A stretch of 38,750 bases of DNA from assembly GCA_036525795.1 (NCBI GenBank), contig DATCZS010000129.1, positions 1 through 38,750 on the forward strand, written 5' to 3'. The stretch comes from DATCZS01 sp036525795. GTDB taxonomy: Bacteria > Actinomycetota > Acidimicrobiia > Spongiisociales > ZC4RG35. Shown here piece after piece: positions 22,523 to 30,506 of this stretch. Positions within the stretch are counted from its first letter, which is position 1. Each line of letters opens with the position of its first letter. Below the pieces are notes generated by a model. The model had not been told where the DNA came from and did no database searches. It was given only the letters and a program-made list of their open reading frames with translations. The translations under genes and the position numbers were made by a program.

Positions 22523-23397
22523 GCTGGATCGTCCTCGTCAATCCCCGGGCCGGCAGGAGGCCGGTCGATCCAGACCGGCTGGCGGCGATCCTCGCCTCCC
22601 GGGAGGTGCCCGCCGAGACGCACGTCGTTGGCTCCGCCACCGACATGAGAGCTGCGGTGGCGGAGGTGGCAACCTCTGGTCGCGATCTGGTGGTGGCCGG
22701 CGGAGACGGTACGGTGTCGATGGCCGTCGACGTGCTGGTGGGGGGCAGGTTCGATCGGATGCCCAGGCTGGGCGTGCTTCCCACCGGAACGGGCTGCGAC
22801 CTCATGCGAACCTTCGGGTTCGCCGGGTTGAGCCTGGAAGGGGCGGTCGAGCGGCTCCGCGGCGACGCCACGTATCACATCGATGTCGGCCGGCTGTCGG
22901 GAGCATGGGGTGACCGCCATTTCGTCAATGTGGCCCAGACAGGGGTGGGGGCGGCGGCCGCCGAGACCGCCCCGCGCATCTCCCGCAGCCTCGGTTCGGT
23001 GCGCTACCCGATGGCATTCGTGGCACGCCTCCCGCGTTTTCCCACCGGCCGCGTCCGGATCGGCGGATCCAGGACCATGGAGGGCCGGGCGCTCGGGGTG
23101 ATCATCGCCAACGGTCAGTTCTTCGCCGGCGGGTGGAACATCGCGCCCAAGGCGCTCCTCGTCGACGGGGCCTTCGATGTGCAGGTGATCGATGCTCGCA
23201 AGGTGGAGGCGCCGGTCCTGGTGCCGAAGCTGATGGCGGGGACCCACCTCGGCCTGCCCAACATCTGGCGCCGATCCATGTCCCACATCACCGTGGAAGT
23301 CGATCAGGACTGGCCGGTGGAGGCCGACGGGGACTTCCTGGGACGCGCCCCGTTCGAGGCGTCGGTGGTGCCGGGAGCCATCGAGCTGAAGGTATGA
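22519..23397 (+). CDS. Diacylglycerol/sphingosine kinase-family lipid kinase
   Basis: The 292-residue protein belongs to the DagK/YegS catalytic family. MSWIVLVNPRAGRR is the nucleotide-binding start, VVAGGDGTVSMAVD the GGDGT signature, and LGVLPTGTGCDLMRTF the substrate-binding loop. GVIIANGQFFAGGWNIAPKA and DGAFDVQVID belong to the C-terminal beta domain. It would phosphorylate a lipid hydroxyl (diacylglycerol or a related lipid) at the membrane face; the exact substrate cannot be read. ATG overlaps the helY stop (ATGA). The family's D-G-E catalytic region appears here as VDGAF, with Ala in place of the usual Glu, worth checking for activity. Confidence 0.85.
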   Translation: MSWIVLVNPRAGRRPVDPDRLAAILASREVPAETHVVGSATDMRAAVAEVATSGRDLVVAGGDGTVSMAVDVLVGGRFDRMPRLGVLPTGTGCDLMRTFGFAGLSLEGAVERLRGDATYHIDVGRLSGAWGDRHFVNVAQTGVGAAAAETAPRISRSLGSVRYPMAFVARLPRFPTGRVRIGGSRTMEGRALGVIIANGQFFAGGWNIAPKALLVDGAFDVQVIDARKVEAPVLVPKLMAGTHLGLPNIWRRSMSHITVEVDQDWPVEADGDFLGRAPFEASVVPGAIELKV

Positions 23398-23418
23398 TTC
23401 GATGACCGCAGCCCGCCC

Positions 23419-23424
23419 TATACT
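23419..23424 (+). promoter_or_regulatory. Candidate -10 for the DUF4193 gene
   Basis: TATACT at 23419-23424, with a weak TTCGAT at 23398-23403 as possible -35 (15-bp spacer), would start transcription about 15-18 nt before the ATG pair at 23446/23449. Confidence 0.45.
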
Positions 23425-23445
23425 CGCCGCCCCGACCGCGGATTG

Positions 23446-23922
23446 ATGATGCCTGCCGACGAAGATTTCGACGTCGAACCAGAAGACATCGACGAGGAAG
23501 TCGACATCGACGAAGAGGTCGACATCGACGATGAGGTCGACATCGACGAGGATCTCGAACTCGACGACGACGTCGACGTCGACGTGTTCGAAGAAGAAGA
23601 CGAGACTCTCGAACTCGACGACGAGGACGACGACGACGATGACGAGGACGCCGACGACGACGAAGCCGAAGAGAGCAACGAGGAAGCCCTCGACGAACTC
23701 GAAGCCGAAGAGCTCGAACTGCTCGACGACGAGGCGTCCGAGTCGCTCCTGGTGAACGAAGTCGAGGAGCTGAGGGCGATTCGCCGCGAAGAGCTCACCA
23801 TGAACGTGGAGGCGCAGGCCCAGCGGGCGGATGAGTTCGTGTGCCAGTCGTGCTTCCTCGTGAAGCGGACGAGCCAGCTCGCCAACCGCCGCAAGATGAT
23901 CTGTCGAGACTGTGCATCCTGA
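23446..23922 (+). CDS. DUF4193-family protein with a very acidic N-terminal repeat region
   Basis: The last ~40 residues (NVEAQAQRADEFVCQSCFLV, then KRTSQLANRRKMICRDC) are the conserved core of actinobacterial DUF4193: CxxCFLV...SQLA...CxDC, a probable zinc-binding knuckle. The first ~100 residues are almost entirely Asp, Glu, Ile, Val and Leu, starting with tandem hexapeptides of VDIDEE type encoded by 18-bp repeats (about 23495-23560). The usual DUF4193 protein is ~100 residues, so the acidic part is expanded to about 158 in total. Two adjacent ATGs (23446, 23449) are possible starts. Function unknown; the mannosyltransferase-like gene starts inside its 3' end. Confidence 0.85.
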   Translation: MMPADEDFDVEPEDIDEEVDIDEEVDIDDEVDIDEDLELDDDVDVDVFEEEDETLELDDEDDDDDDEDADDDEAEESNEEALDELEAEELELLDDEASESLLVNEVEELRAIRREELTMNVEAQAQRADEFVCQSCFLVKRTSQLANRRKMICRDCAS

Positions 23923-24646
23923 CCGCGTCACGGTTGTCGTCCCCACCTACAACGAACGGTCGAACCTCCCTCACCTTGCCGCCGCCGTTCGCCTCGGGGG
24001 CTACAGGCTCCTGATCGTCGACGACGCCTCGCCAGACGGAACGGGCGACGTCGCCGAGGCGCTCGCCGCCAACGATCCGGAGATGGCCGTTCTCCACCGG
24101 CCCGAGAAGATCGGATTGGGCCCCGCCTACGCGGACGGATTCGACGTCGCCTTGTCGCGCGGAGCGGATGTGGTGGTCCAGATGGACGCCGACTTCTCTC
24201 ACAACCCAGAGGACATCCCTCGCCTGATCGAGGCGATCGCTTCCGGCGCCGATCTCGCCATCGGATCGCGGTACGTCCCGGGTGGATCGACTCCGGACTG
24301 GCCGGTGGGTCGCCGGCTGCTGTCACGGGGAGGGAACGTCTATGCGCGGATCATGCTCGGTATCCCGATCCGCGACGCCACCGCCGGGTTCAGGGCGTTC
24401 CGCGCCGACGCCCTTCGGAGGCTCCCGTATCGGGAGGCGGAAGCGTCCGGATACGGCTTCCAGGTCGAGATGGCATGGAGAGCCAACGCACTCGGCCTGA
24501 CGGTGGCCGAGGTGCCCATCGTCTTTCGCGACAGGGAGATCGGCACTTCGAAGATGAGCGGTGACATCGTGGTCGAGGCGATGAGGCTCGTCACCTTGTG
24601 GGGCATCGGTCGCCTCGGATCTCGGATTCTCGGGAGGCGGGACTAG
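23912..24646 (+). CDS. Dolichol/polyprenol-phosphate mannosyltransferase-like GT2
   Basis: The 244-residue GT-A glycosyltransferase has VTVVVPTYNERSNLPHL, LLIVDDASPDGTG, metal-binding QMDADFSHNPED, AIGSRYVPGG, RDATAGFRAFR and VPIVFRDREIGTSKMSG, all diagnostic of dolichol-phosphate mannose synthases. It lacks the C-terminal membrane domain found in some bacterial fusions, resembling the catalytic domain of mycobacterial Ppm1. It probably transfers mannose from GDP-mannose to a polyprenyl phosphate for lipoglycan or glycoprotein synthesis. GTG 23912 overlaps the DUF4193 3' end by 11 nt. Confidence 0.9.
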   Translation: MHPDRVTVVVPTYNERSNLPHLAAAVRLGGYRLLIVDDASPDGTGDVAEALAANDPEMAVLHRPEKIGLGPAYADGFDVALSRGADVVVQMDADFSHNPEDIPRLIEAIASGADLAIGSRYVPGGSTPDWPVGRRLLSRGGNVYARIMLGIPIRDATAGFRAFRADALRRLPYREAEASGYGFQVEMAWRANALGLTVAEVPIVFRDREIGTSKMSGDIVVEAMRLVTLWGIGRLGSRILGRRD

Positions 24647-24659
24647 CTTCGGGGTTGCG

Positions 24660-25142
24660 ATGCACGTCTCAGCCCGCCCTGCAACCAGCGCCGACCGCCA
24701 GACGCTCGTTCGCCTCTATCGCGAACTCGAGGCCGAGATGGCCCCCCTGTCGAACATGTGGGCGCGAACCGACGGGCTGACAGAGCCGGTGGAGGTGGCA
24801 TTCGATGCAGCGCTGGCCGACGACCGCACGCTCACCTACATCGGGGAGATAGACGGTGTCCCGTGTGGGTTCTGCCTCGTCACCGTCGACGACACCCTGC
24901 CACAGTCGGGCGGGCTGCAGATCGGGAGCTTCCGCCTGATCTTCGTCGACCACGACGCCCGAGAAGTCGGCGTGGGCGAGGCCCTCCGCGACCGGGCGAT
25001 GGAGGAACTGAAGGCTCGGGGCCTCACCCGTTTCGACGCCCATGTCCTCCCCGGACACCGCCTCGTGAAGAACTTCTTCGAATCGGGAGGCTTCTCCGCC
25101 CGCAAGATCGTCATGCACCACGACCTCGACAGGGAGCGATGA
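24660..25142 (+). CDS. GNAT-family acetyltransferase
   Basis: The 160-residue protein MHVSARPATSADRQTLVRLY begins with the usual GNAT first strand and helix. GEIDGVPCGFCLVTV is the central hairpin, and FRLIFVDHDAREVGVGEALR contains the acetyl-CoA pyrophosphate-binding loop (R-x-x-G-V-G-x-A form). LTRFDAHVLPGHRLVKNFFE and SGGFSARKIVMHHDL complete the fold. The acceptor is unknown. It starts 13 nt after the glycosyltransferase stop and its own stop overlaps the Nudix ATG, so the five genes 23912-27260 look like one run. Confidence 0.85.
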   Translation: MHVSARPATSADRQTLVRLYRELEAEMAPLSNMWARTDGLTEPVEVAFDAALADDRTLTYIGEIDGVPCGFCLVTVDDTLPQSGGLQIGSFRLIFVDHDAREVGVGEALRDRAMEELKARGLTRFDAHVLPGHRLVKNFFESGGFSARKIVMHHDLDRER

Positions 25143-25549
25143 GCGGGCGTCCGATACCCGGTGTGGGGGTGGCCGTGATCGACGACGGTCGCCTCTTGCT
25201 GATCCGGCGAGGGAGAGGACCCGGGGCAGGGTTCTGGGCCGTCCCCGGGGGAAAGGTCGATCTCGGAGAGCGCCTCGCCGATGCAGCGGTGCGCGAGGTC
25301 CGGGAGGAGACCGGACTGGCGATCGACCTGGGTCCGGTGATCTGGGTGGGGGAGAGCATCGGGCCGGGGGCCCCGCCCGAGTGGCACTACACCCTCGTCG
25401 ACTTCCTCGGCACTCCTACCGACGGGTCGGAGGTCGAAGCGCAGGACGACGCGGCGGAAGCACGGTGGGTCACGCTCGACGAGGCGCGCCGGCTCGAGTT
25501 GACGCCCACCATGTGGCCGCTGCTCGAAGTGTTGGAGGATCACGTGTGA
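25139..25549 (+). CDS. Nudix hydrolase
   Basis: The 136-residue protein carries a complete Nudix box, GGKVDLGERLADAAVREVRE followed by ETGL, at about residues 37-60. It begins with a strand PGVGVAVIDDGRLLLIRRG, typical of MutT/ADP-ribose-pyrophosphatase-like enzymes that hydrolyse nucleoside diphosphate derivatives. WHYTLVDFLGTP and ARWVTLDEARRLELTP complete the fold. The substrate cannot be inferred. ATG 25139 overlaps the GNAT stop (ATGA). A second Nudix gene beside pyrG (36277) belongs to a different subfamily. Confidence 0.9.
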   Translation: MSGRPIPGVGVAVIDDGRLLLIRRGRGPGAGFWAVPGGKVDLGERLADAAVREVREETGLAIDLGPVIWVGESIGPGAPPEWHYTLVDFLGTPTDGSEVEAQDDAAEARWVTLDEARRLELTPTMWPLLEVLEDHV

Positions 25550-25935
25550 ACGACGCGCTTCCCGTCCACGAGCGCCCTTTCGTGGAGGACCGGTATCACA
25601 CCCACGAGCTGCCGGACACCCCCACCAGGTCGTTTCGGATTCCTGCATCCGGCTGGATCGAGGCTCCGGCGGCGGTGCTTGCGCTGGGCGACGAGCTCGG
25701 AGAGCCGGTCGAGTACAAGCGCAGGATCGGTCGATACCTCCTGTGGCGGGCAGGTCCGGCGGTGGGGGAGGCGGCGTACCTGGCGATCGCCCGAGACGAC
25801 CTGACCCGCCAGTTCCGTTTTGACCTGCATGGCAGGCTCGGGGTGGGTGTCGGTCCGGACGGGACCTCCCATTCCCGGTTTCGGACCTGGAAGGAGGCGC
25901 TGTTGGCCGACCCGGAGGGAGGAACGCCGAAGTGA
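25546..25935 (+). CDS. Hypothetical protein
   Basis: From GTG 25546 the 129-residue product begins (V)NDALPVHERPFVEDRYHTHE. It contains SFRIPASGWIEAPAAVLALG, YKRRIGRYLLWRAGPAV and FRFDLHGRLGVGVGPDGTSH, a mixed beta-rich soluble pattern without membrane helix or recognised motif. GGAGG at 25533-25537 gives the GTG an 8-nt spacing, and the GTG overlaps the Nudix stop; its own stop overlaps the next GTG. The tight coupling supports a real gene and a possible link to the neighbouring hydrolases, but no function is proposed. Confidence 0.75.
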   Translation: MNDALPVHERPFVEDRYHTHELPDTPTRSFRIPASGWIEAPAAVLALGDELGEPVEYKRRIGRYLLWRAGPAVGEAAYLAIARDDLTRQFRFDLHGRLGVGVGPDGTSHSRFRTWKEALLADPEGGTPK

Positions 25936-27260
25936 GCGAGACCGTGTCTCTCCTCCAGGCGCTGATCCGCAACCGGTGCGTCAACGACGGGACCCCGGAG
26001 AGCGGTCAGGAATCCCGGTCGGTCGACACGCTGGCCCAGTACTTCGGCATGGCCGGCGAGTTGTTCGAACCCGTGCCCGGCCGAACCTCTGCGGTGTACC
26101 GGGTCCGCGGGCGGCGGCCGGACGCTCCCGGCCTGCTGCTCATGGGCCACACCGATGTCGTGCCCGTCAACGAAGCGGGGTGGACGCGCGATCCCTTCGG
26201 AGGCGAGATCCACGACGACTTCGTGTGGGGGAGAGGTTCTGTCGACATGCTGAACCTGACCGCGTCGATGGCGGTCGCCTTCAAGCCCTACCTGAGCGGT
26301 GCTCTCGAGCCGCCCGCCGGCGACCTCGTGTTCCTCGCGGTGGCAGACGAAGAGGCGGCAGGCGCCCTGGGTGCGAAACCGCTGGTGGAGGACCGCTGGG
26401 ACCTCGTTCACGCCGAGTACGTGCTCACCGAGATCGCCTATCCGGCCCTGGACATGGGGGGAGAGCCGGGGTATCCGGTGTCCGTCAGCGAGAAGGGGAC
26501 GTTCTGGACGCACCTGACCTCTCGGGGCGTGCCGGGCCACGGGAGCGTTCCATACGGCGCCGACAATGCCATCGAAACCTTGGTGGGGGGGCTCGGCGGG
26601 CTGTTCGAGTCGGAGATGCCCGTCGGCGTGTCCGACGAGTGGCGGGCGTTCGTCTCGTCGCTCGGCCTGCCGCCCGACCGGGCCGAGGAGCTGGTCGATC
26701 CCGATCGGGTGGACAGGGCGATCGCTCGTCTCGCCGAAGACGATCCCCGGCTGGCGGCGTACATCCACGCCTGTACGCACATGACGATCAGCCCAAACGT
26801 GTTCGACGGCGGGACAAAGGCGAACATGGTGCCGGACCGGGCAGTCGCGCAGGTGGACATCCGCGCCCTTCCCGGCCAGACGAGGCGCGACGTCGATCTG
26901 CATCTGCGCAAGGCGATGGGAACGGCGGGCGACCGCATCGAGCTCGAACCCGTCGCGGACTTCGAGGCATCGTCGTCTTCTCCCGGCAATCCCCTGTGGG
27001 ATGTGGTGGTCGACTCCATCGAGGAGTTGACCGGGTCCCGGCGGGTGGTCCCCACGATCATGCCCGCCGCAACCGACGCCAGGTTCTTCCGTCGCCGCGG
27101 GTCGATCGCCTACGGCGTCGGTCTGTTCGACGACCGAGTGACCTTCCCCGACTTCCTGGCCATGTTCCACGGTCACGACGAGCGGGTGTCACTCGAGTCC
27201 GTGGATCGCACCACGCGTCTGATGGCGACCGTCCTGGAGCGGTGGGCGGGGCGTGGCTGA
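25932..27260 (+). CDS. M20-family metallohydrolase (peptidase/deacylase)
   Basis: The 442-residue enzyme has the M20 dinuclear zinc layout: LLLMGHTDVVPV (first metal His), WGRGSVDMLN (bridging Asp), VADEEAAG (catalytic and metal Glu), the lid domain with GVPGHGSVPYG and ANMVPDRAVAQVDIRALPG, and the late metal His in MFHGHDERV. Such enzymes remove N-acyl groups or cleave dipeptides (ArgE/DapE/ACY1/CPG2 type); the substrate is not evident. GTG 25932 overlaps the previous stop. Last gene of the GT-GNAT-Nudix run, and its stop overlaps the HAD phosphatase start. Confidence 0.9.
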   Translation: MSETVSLLQALIRNRCVNDGTPESGQESRSVDTLAQYFGMAGELFEPVPGRTSAVYRVRGRRPDAPGLLLMGHTDVVPVNEAGWTRDPFGGEIHDDFVWGRGSVDMLNLTASMAVAFKPYLSGALEPPAGDLVFLAVADEEAAGALGAKPLVEDRWDLVHAEYVLTEIAYPALDMGGEPGYPVSVSEKGTFWTHLTSRGVPGHGSVPYGADNAIETLVGGLGGLFESEMPVGVSDEWRAFVSSLGLPPDRAEELVDPDRVDRAIARLAEDDPRLAAYIHACTHMTISPNVFDGGTKANMVPDRAVAQVDIRALPGQTRRDVDLHLRKAMGTAGDRIELEPVADFEASSSSPGNPLWDVVVDSIEELTGSRRVVPTIMPAATDARFFRRRGSIAYGVGLFDDRVTFPDFLAMFHGHDERVSLESVDRTTRLMATVLERWAGRG

Positions 27261-28008
27261 GCGGACGGTCGTCTGCGACCTCGACGGTGTCGTGTACGTC
27301 GGCGACCAGGCCATTCCCGGATCCCGGGACGCGCTGATGCGCATAGGCCGATCGGCCAGAGTCGTCTTCTGCACCAACAACTCGTTTCGTCGTCGAGAGG
27401 ATGTGGCCGACAAGATCCGGGCCGTGGTCGGCTATCCGGCAGCCGAAGACCAGGTGTTCACGTCGGCCATGGCCGCTGCCCGGCTGGCCGTCGGGTCGTC
27501 GGGGGTGCTGGTGGTGGGAGGGCCGGGAGTGGTGGAGGCGCTCGGTCTCCGCTCGATCCCGGTGGTCGAAGACCGGCACGGGTGTGATGCGGTGGTCGTC
27601 GGCCTCGATCTGCATCTCACGTACGAGAAGTTGAGCGAGGCGACGCTCGCCGTGAGGGCGGGGGCGCGCCTGATCGCCACCAACCACGATGCGACGTTCC
27701 CCACCCCGGAAGGCCTGAAGCCCGGTGGTGGCGCCATCGCCGCCGCCATCGAGACGGCCACCGGGGTGAAGGCGCAGGTGGCGGGAAAGCCGCATTCCGC
27801 CATGCATGAGCTGCTCGCAGAGGAGATCGGCGAGGGCGAGGTGTGGATGGTGGGCGACCGGGCGGACACCGATCTGGCGATGGCGCGTGCCGCAGGATGG
27901 CTCGGCGCACTCGTGCGGACCGGCGTCCCCCGGGAGGGCCGCGACGCGCCGGATCTGGATGTCGCCGACCTGGCGGCCTTCGCAGACGCCCTGGATCAGC
28001 GACGCTGA
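27253..28008 (+). CDS. HAD-IIA (NagD-like) sugar/glycerol phosphatase
   Basis: The 251-residue HAD enzyme shows VVCDLDGVVYVGDQAIPG (nucleophile Asp and DGV), CTNNSFR (motif II), the type IIA cap, GKPHSAM (motif III Lys) and VGDRADTDLAMARAAG (motif IV). This matches the NagD/phosphoglycolate or glycerol-3-phosphate phosphatase group, and M. tuberculosis Rv1692 occupies the same place ahead of Rv1693-tlyA-nadK-recN. GTG 27253 overlaps the M20 stop by 8 nt. The 3' end overlaps the convergent rhomboid gene by 13 bp. Confidence 0.9.
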   Translation: MAERTVVCDLDGVVYVGDQAIPGSRDALMRIGRSARVVFCTNNSFRRREDVADKIRAVVGYPAAEDQVFTSAMAAARLAVGSSGVLVVGGPGVVEALGLRSIPVVEDRHGCDAVVVGLDLHLTYEKLSEATLAVRAGARLIATNHDATFPTPEGLKPGGGAIAAAIETATGVKAQVAGKPHSAMHELLAEEIGEGEVWMVGDRADTDLAMARAAGWLGALVRTGVPREGRDAPDLDVADLAAFADALDQRR

Positions 28009-28709
28009 CCCCTGGCGCGCCGGGTGGCGAGGGCATAGAGCGCGCCGGCGCCGAATCCACCGACGTGGGCGATCCAGGCGACCTGAGGATCGGTCGCGGA
28101 GATCGAGAACTGGGCGAACGCCCACAGGAGGAGAAATACGGCGGCGGGCACCCGGAAGGGGATGAAGAAGAACGGCGGGATCACCGACACGACCCGGGCC
28201 GTGGGGAACATCACCAGGTAGGCGCCCATCACTCCGGCGATCGCTCCGGACGCCCCGATGACGGGGATCGTGCTCGACGCATTGAAGGCGACATGGGCGA
28301 AGGTGGCGACCACCCCGGTGCCGAGGTAGAACAGGACGTATCGGCCCCGTCCGAGGCGGTCCTCGACGTTGTTGCCGAAGATCCACAGGATCCACATGTT
28401 GGACGCGAGGTGGATCAGGTTGGCGTGCATGAACATCGACTCGACGATGCTCAAGGGAACCGACTTCTCGGGGAATACCGGCCGAACATCGCCGTCGTTC
28501 TGGCAACGGCCTCCGGTGATCTCGGCGGCGGACAGTGGATCGCCGGTGAGGACCTCACACGGGATCGCTGCCCGGGCATAGAGATACTCGACAGCCTGGG
28601 CATCGGTCGCCGGCTGCATCATGAAGAAGACGTACACACAGCCTGCGATGATCATTGCGGTCAGGAAGGCGAACCGGTGTGTCGGGTTGTCATCCCGGAT
28701 CGGGATCAT
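27996..28709 (-). CDS. Rhomboid-family intramembrane serine protease
   Basis: The 237-residue polytopic membrane protein has the rhomboid catalytic dyad: serine in VIGASGAIAGVMG and histidine in VAWIAHVGGFGAGALYAL. It also has MFMHANLIHLASNMWILWIF (H..N motif of helix 2) and the NNVEDRLGRGRYVLFY loop. An extracytoplasmic segment after helix 1 holds two cysteines (IPCEVL, GGRCQND). ATG 28709 is chosen because the upstream open frame is a shadow of the plus-strand gene; a weak GGA precedes it. It lies antiparallel between the HAD gene and the Rv1693-like gene, interrupting an otherwise conserved order. Confidence 0.9.
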   Translation of the reverse strand: MIPIRDDNPTHRFAFLTAMIIAGCVYVFFMMQPATDAQAVEYLYARAAIPCEVLTGDPLSAAEITGGRCQNDGDVRPVFPEKSVPLSIVESMFMHANLIHLASNMWILWIFGNNVEDRLGRGRYVLFYLGTGVVATFAHVAFNASSTIPVIGASGAIAGVMGAYLVMFPTARVVSVIPPFFFIPFRVPAAVFLLLWAFAQFSISATDPQVAWIAHVGGFGAGALYALATRRARGQRR

Positions 28710-28734
28710 GCGCGAATCCGTCGTCGGGTTGGGC

Positions 28735-28740
28735 GATAAT
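28735..28740 (+). promoter_or_regulatory. -10 box GATAAT for a leaderless small gene (tlyA operon)
   Basis: GATAAT at 28735-28740 is followed by exactly 7 nt and then ATG 28748, so the transcript should begin at or next to the start codon. It is the head promoter for 28748-tlyA-nadK-recN. Confidence 0.55.
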
Positions 28741-28747
28741 GGCAGGC

Positions 28748-28927
28748 ATGGAGTCGAACCACACGACAGGGCCGGCCGAGACGCAGCCTGCCGAAGAGGT
28801 ATCGCGGGAGATCGAAGCACTGCTGGGACGGATTGCAGAAGGCGACCCGGCCGACGCCGCCGAGCCGGCCGCCCGCATCGCCGATCTGCTCGGATCGCTT
28901 CTCGAGACCGAGGACGACCAGCACTGA
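28748..28927 (+). CDS. Rv1693-like small acidic protein
   Basis: The 59-residue protein MESNHTTGPAETQPAEEVSR is acidic and alanine-rich with a predicted helical core (EIEALLGRIAEGDPADAAEP, ARIADLLGSLLETEDD). Its size and position between a HAD phosphatase and tlyA match M. tuberculosis Rv1693 (58 residues), for which no function is established. ATG 28748 is preferred over the in-frame ATG 28739 because the -10 GATAAT overlaps the latter. The stop overlaps the presumed tlyA start. It may be a translational lead gene for tlyA. Confidence 0.75.
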   Translation: MESNHTTGPAETQPAEEVSREIEALLGRIAEGDPADAAEPAARIADLLGSLLETEDDQH

Positions 28928-29685
28928 CCCGGCGGCGACTGGACATCGAGCTGGTGAGGCGGGGAATGGCCCGGAGCAGATCTCATGCCGCCGAGATGAT
29001 CGAGTCGGGGATGGTCGAGGTCGCCGGGATCCCCACCCCGAAGGTCGCCAGCCTGGTGGCGGCGGGTGATCCGATCGAGCTGACAGCTCCTCCCCGATTC
29101 GTGGGGAGGGGCGGAGAGAAGCTCGCAGCGGCGCTCGAGGCATTCCCGGTCGAGGTGAGCGGGAGGCGTTGCCTGGACGCCGGCGCATCCACCGGCGGAT
29201 TCACCGATTGCCTCTTGCAGCACGGCGCGGCCCGGGTGGTGGCGGTCGACGTCGGGAGAGGGCAGCTGGACGATCGGCTGGCGAAGAGAGAAGAGGTCGA
29301 GGTGGTCGATCGCACCAACGTCCGGCATCTCGATCCGGGTCAGGTCGGCGGCCCGTTCGACATCGTGGTCGGCGACCTGTCCTTCATCTCGTTGTGTACG
29401 GTGGCTCCGGCGATCCGGCGTCTCGTCGAACCGACCGGGGATGTGATCATGCTCGTCAAACCGCAATTCGAGGTTGGCCGGTCTCAGGTGGGAAGAGGGG
29501 GAGTGGTCCGTGACCCCGATCTGCACGCATTCGCGCTCGACCGTGTGGCGGGATGCTTCGAGGCGGCGGGGCTCGTCCCGCTCGGCGTCATCCGCTCGCC
29601 TCTCACGGGCGCCAAAGGCAATGTCGAATTCCTGATGTGGGCCCGTCCGGACGCAGAACCCATCGAGTTGGAGTACCCGCTATGA
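28924..29685 (+). CDS. tlyA: TlyA-family rRNA 2'-O-methyltransferase (probable CTG start)
   Basis: TlyA methylates ribose 2'-OH positions in 16S and 23S rRNA. An S4 RNA-binding domain (RRRLDIELVRRGMARSRSHA, EMIESGMVEVAG) is followed by an FtsJ-like methyltransferase fold: CLDAGASTGGFTDCLLQHGA (SAM site), DLSFISL, MLVKPQFEVG and the late GAKGNVEFLMW. To include the full S4 domain the protein must start near CTG 28924, which overlaps the upstream stop as CTGA; no ATG, GTG or TTG lies there. GTG 28954 or ATG 28966 would truncate the S4 helix. With the CTG the product is 253 residues (268 in M. tuberculosis). Confidence 0.9.
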   Translation: MTRRRLDIELVRRGMARSRSHAAEMIESGMVEVAGIPTPKVASLVAAGDPIELTAPPRFVGRGGEKLAAALEAFPVEVSGRRCLDAGASTGGFTDCLLQHGAARVVAVDVGRGQLDDRLAKREEVEVVDRTNVRHLDPGQVGGPFDIVVGDLSFISLCTVAPAIRRLVEPTGDVIMLVKPQFEVGRSQVGRGGVVRDPDLHAFALDRVAGCFEAAGLVPLGVIRSPLTGAKGNVEFLMWARPDAEPIELEYPL

Positions 29686-30503
29686 GGCCCCGGTCGCTTG
29701 GCCTGGTGGTCAACGGAGTCCGCCCCGGGGCCCGCCTGGCGGCATCGGAGATCGCCCGCCGGGCGGAGGCGCACGCCATCGCGGTGTTCGCCACCGGAGA
29801 AGGCGATGCGATGGACCTCCCTGCGTGGGGAGATCAGCATGTCGACGTCGTCGTCGCAGTCGGAGGCGATGGCACCGTGCTGCAGGCTGCCCGTCGATCG
29901 GTCGAACTCGACGTTCCGATGATCGGCATCAACCTCGGGACCATCGGCTTTCTCGCCGATGCCGAACCCGAGGAAGTGGCGACAGTGGTCGACATGCTCG
30001 CCGGGGGCGAATACGAGATCGAGGAGCGCAACACGCTCCGCGCGGTTCTGCCGGACGGGCGCTCCGGTATCGGCGTCAACGACGTGGTGGTGGAGAAGAT
30101 CGATGCCGAGCGCCTCGTGATCCTGGCAGTCGAGATCGACGGCGAGCCGTTCCTCACATACCGGGCGGACGGCGTGGTGGTCGCCACGTCGACGGGCTCC
30201 ACGGCCTATTCGTTCAGCGCGGGGGGCCCGCTCCTCGACCCGAAGGTTCCTGCCATCCTCATCACCCCCGTGGCCCCGCACTCGCTCTTCGATCGCACCC
30301 TGATCGTGCCCGCCCTGAGTCGGGTCGCCGTGACCGTCGCGGCCGACAGGCCGGTGCGGGTGGGGATCGACGGTCGCGAACTGGGGTCGTTGGAGGAAGG
30401 CGAGACGGTGCACGTCGAACCCGGTCCTGTTCCGGCCAAGTTCATTCGCTTCCGGGACGAGGGGTTTCCGGGCAGGGTCACACGCAAGTTCGACGTGGGG
30501 TGA
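29682..30503 (+). CDS. nadK: NAD kinase
   Basis: NadK phosphorylates NAD to NADP using ATP or polyphosphate. The 273-residue protein has VVAVGGDGTVLQAAR (GGDGT signature near residue 58), GINLGTIGFLADAEPEE, RNTLRAVL, NDVVVEK, TYRADGVVVATSTGSTAYSF (the conserved TGSTAY loop) and ITPVAPHSL. ATG 29682 overlaps the tlyA stop and recN starts 3 nt after the stop. The tlyA-nadK-recN order is conserved in actinobacteria, including M. tuberculosis Rv1694-Rv1696. Confidence 0.96.
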   Translation: MRPRSLGLVVNGVRPGARLAASEIARRAEAHAIAVFATGEGDAMDLPAWGDQHVDVVVAVGGDGTVLQAARRSVELDVPMIGINLGTIGFLADAEPEEVATVVDMLAGGEYEIEERNTLRAVLPDGRSGIGVNDVVVEKIDAERLVILAVEIDGEPFLTYRADGVVVATSTGSTAYSFSAGGPLLDPKVPAILITPVAPHSLFDRTLIVPALSRVAVTVAADRPVRVGIDGRELGSLEEGETVHVEPGPVPAKFIRFRDEGFPGRVTRKFDVG

Positions 30504-30506
30504 TCC

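Noticed and set aside
23418..23894. Serine-rich minus-strand frame
   Set aside because: It is the complement of GAC/GAG repeats in the acidic DUF4193 gene.
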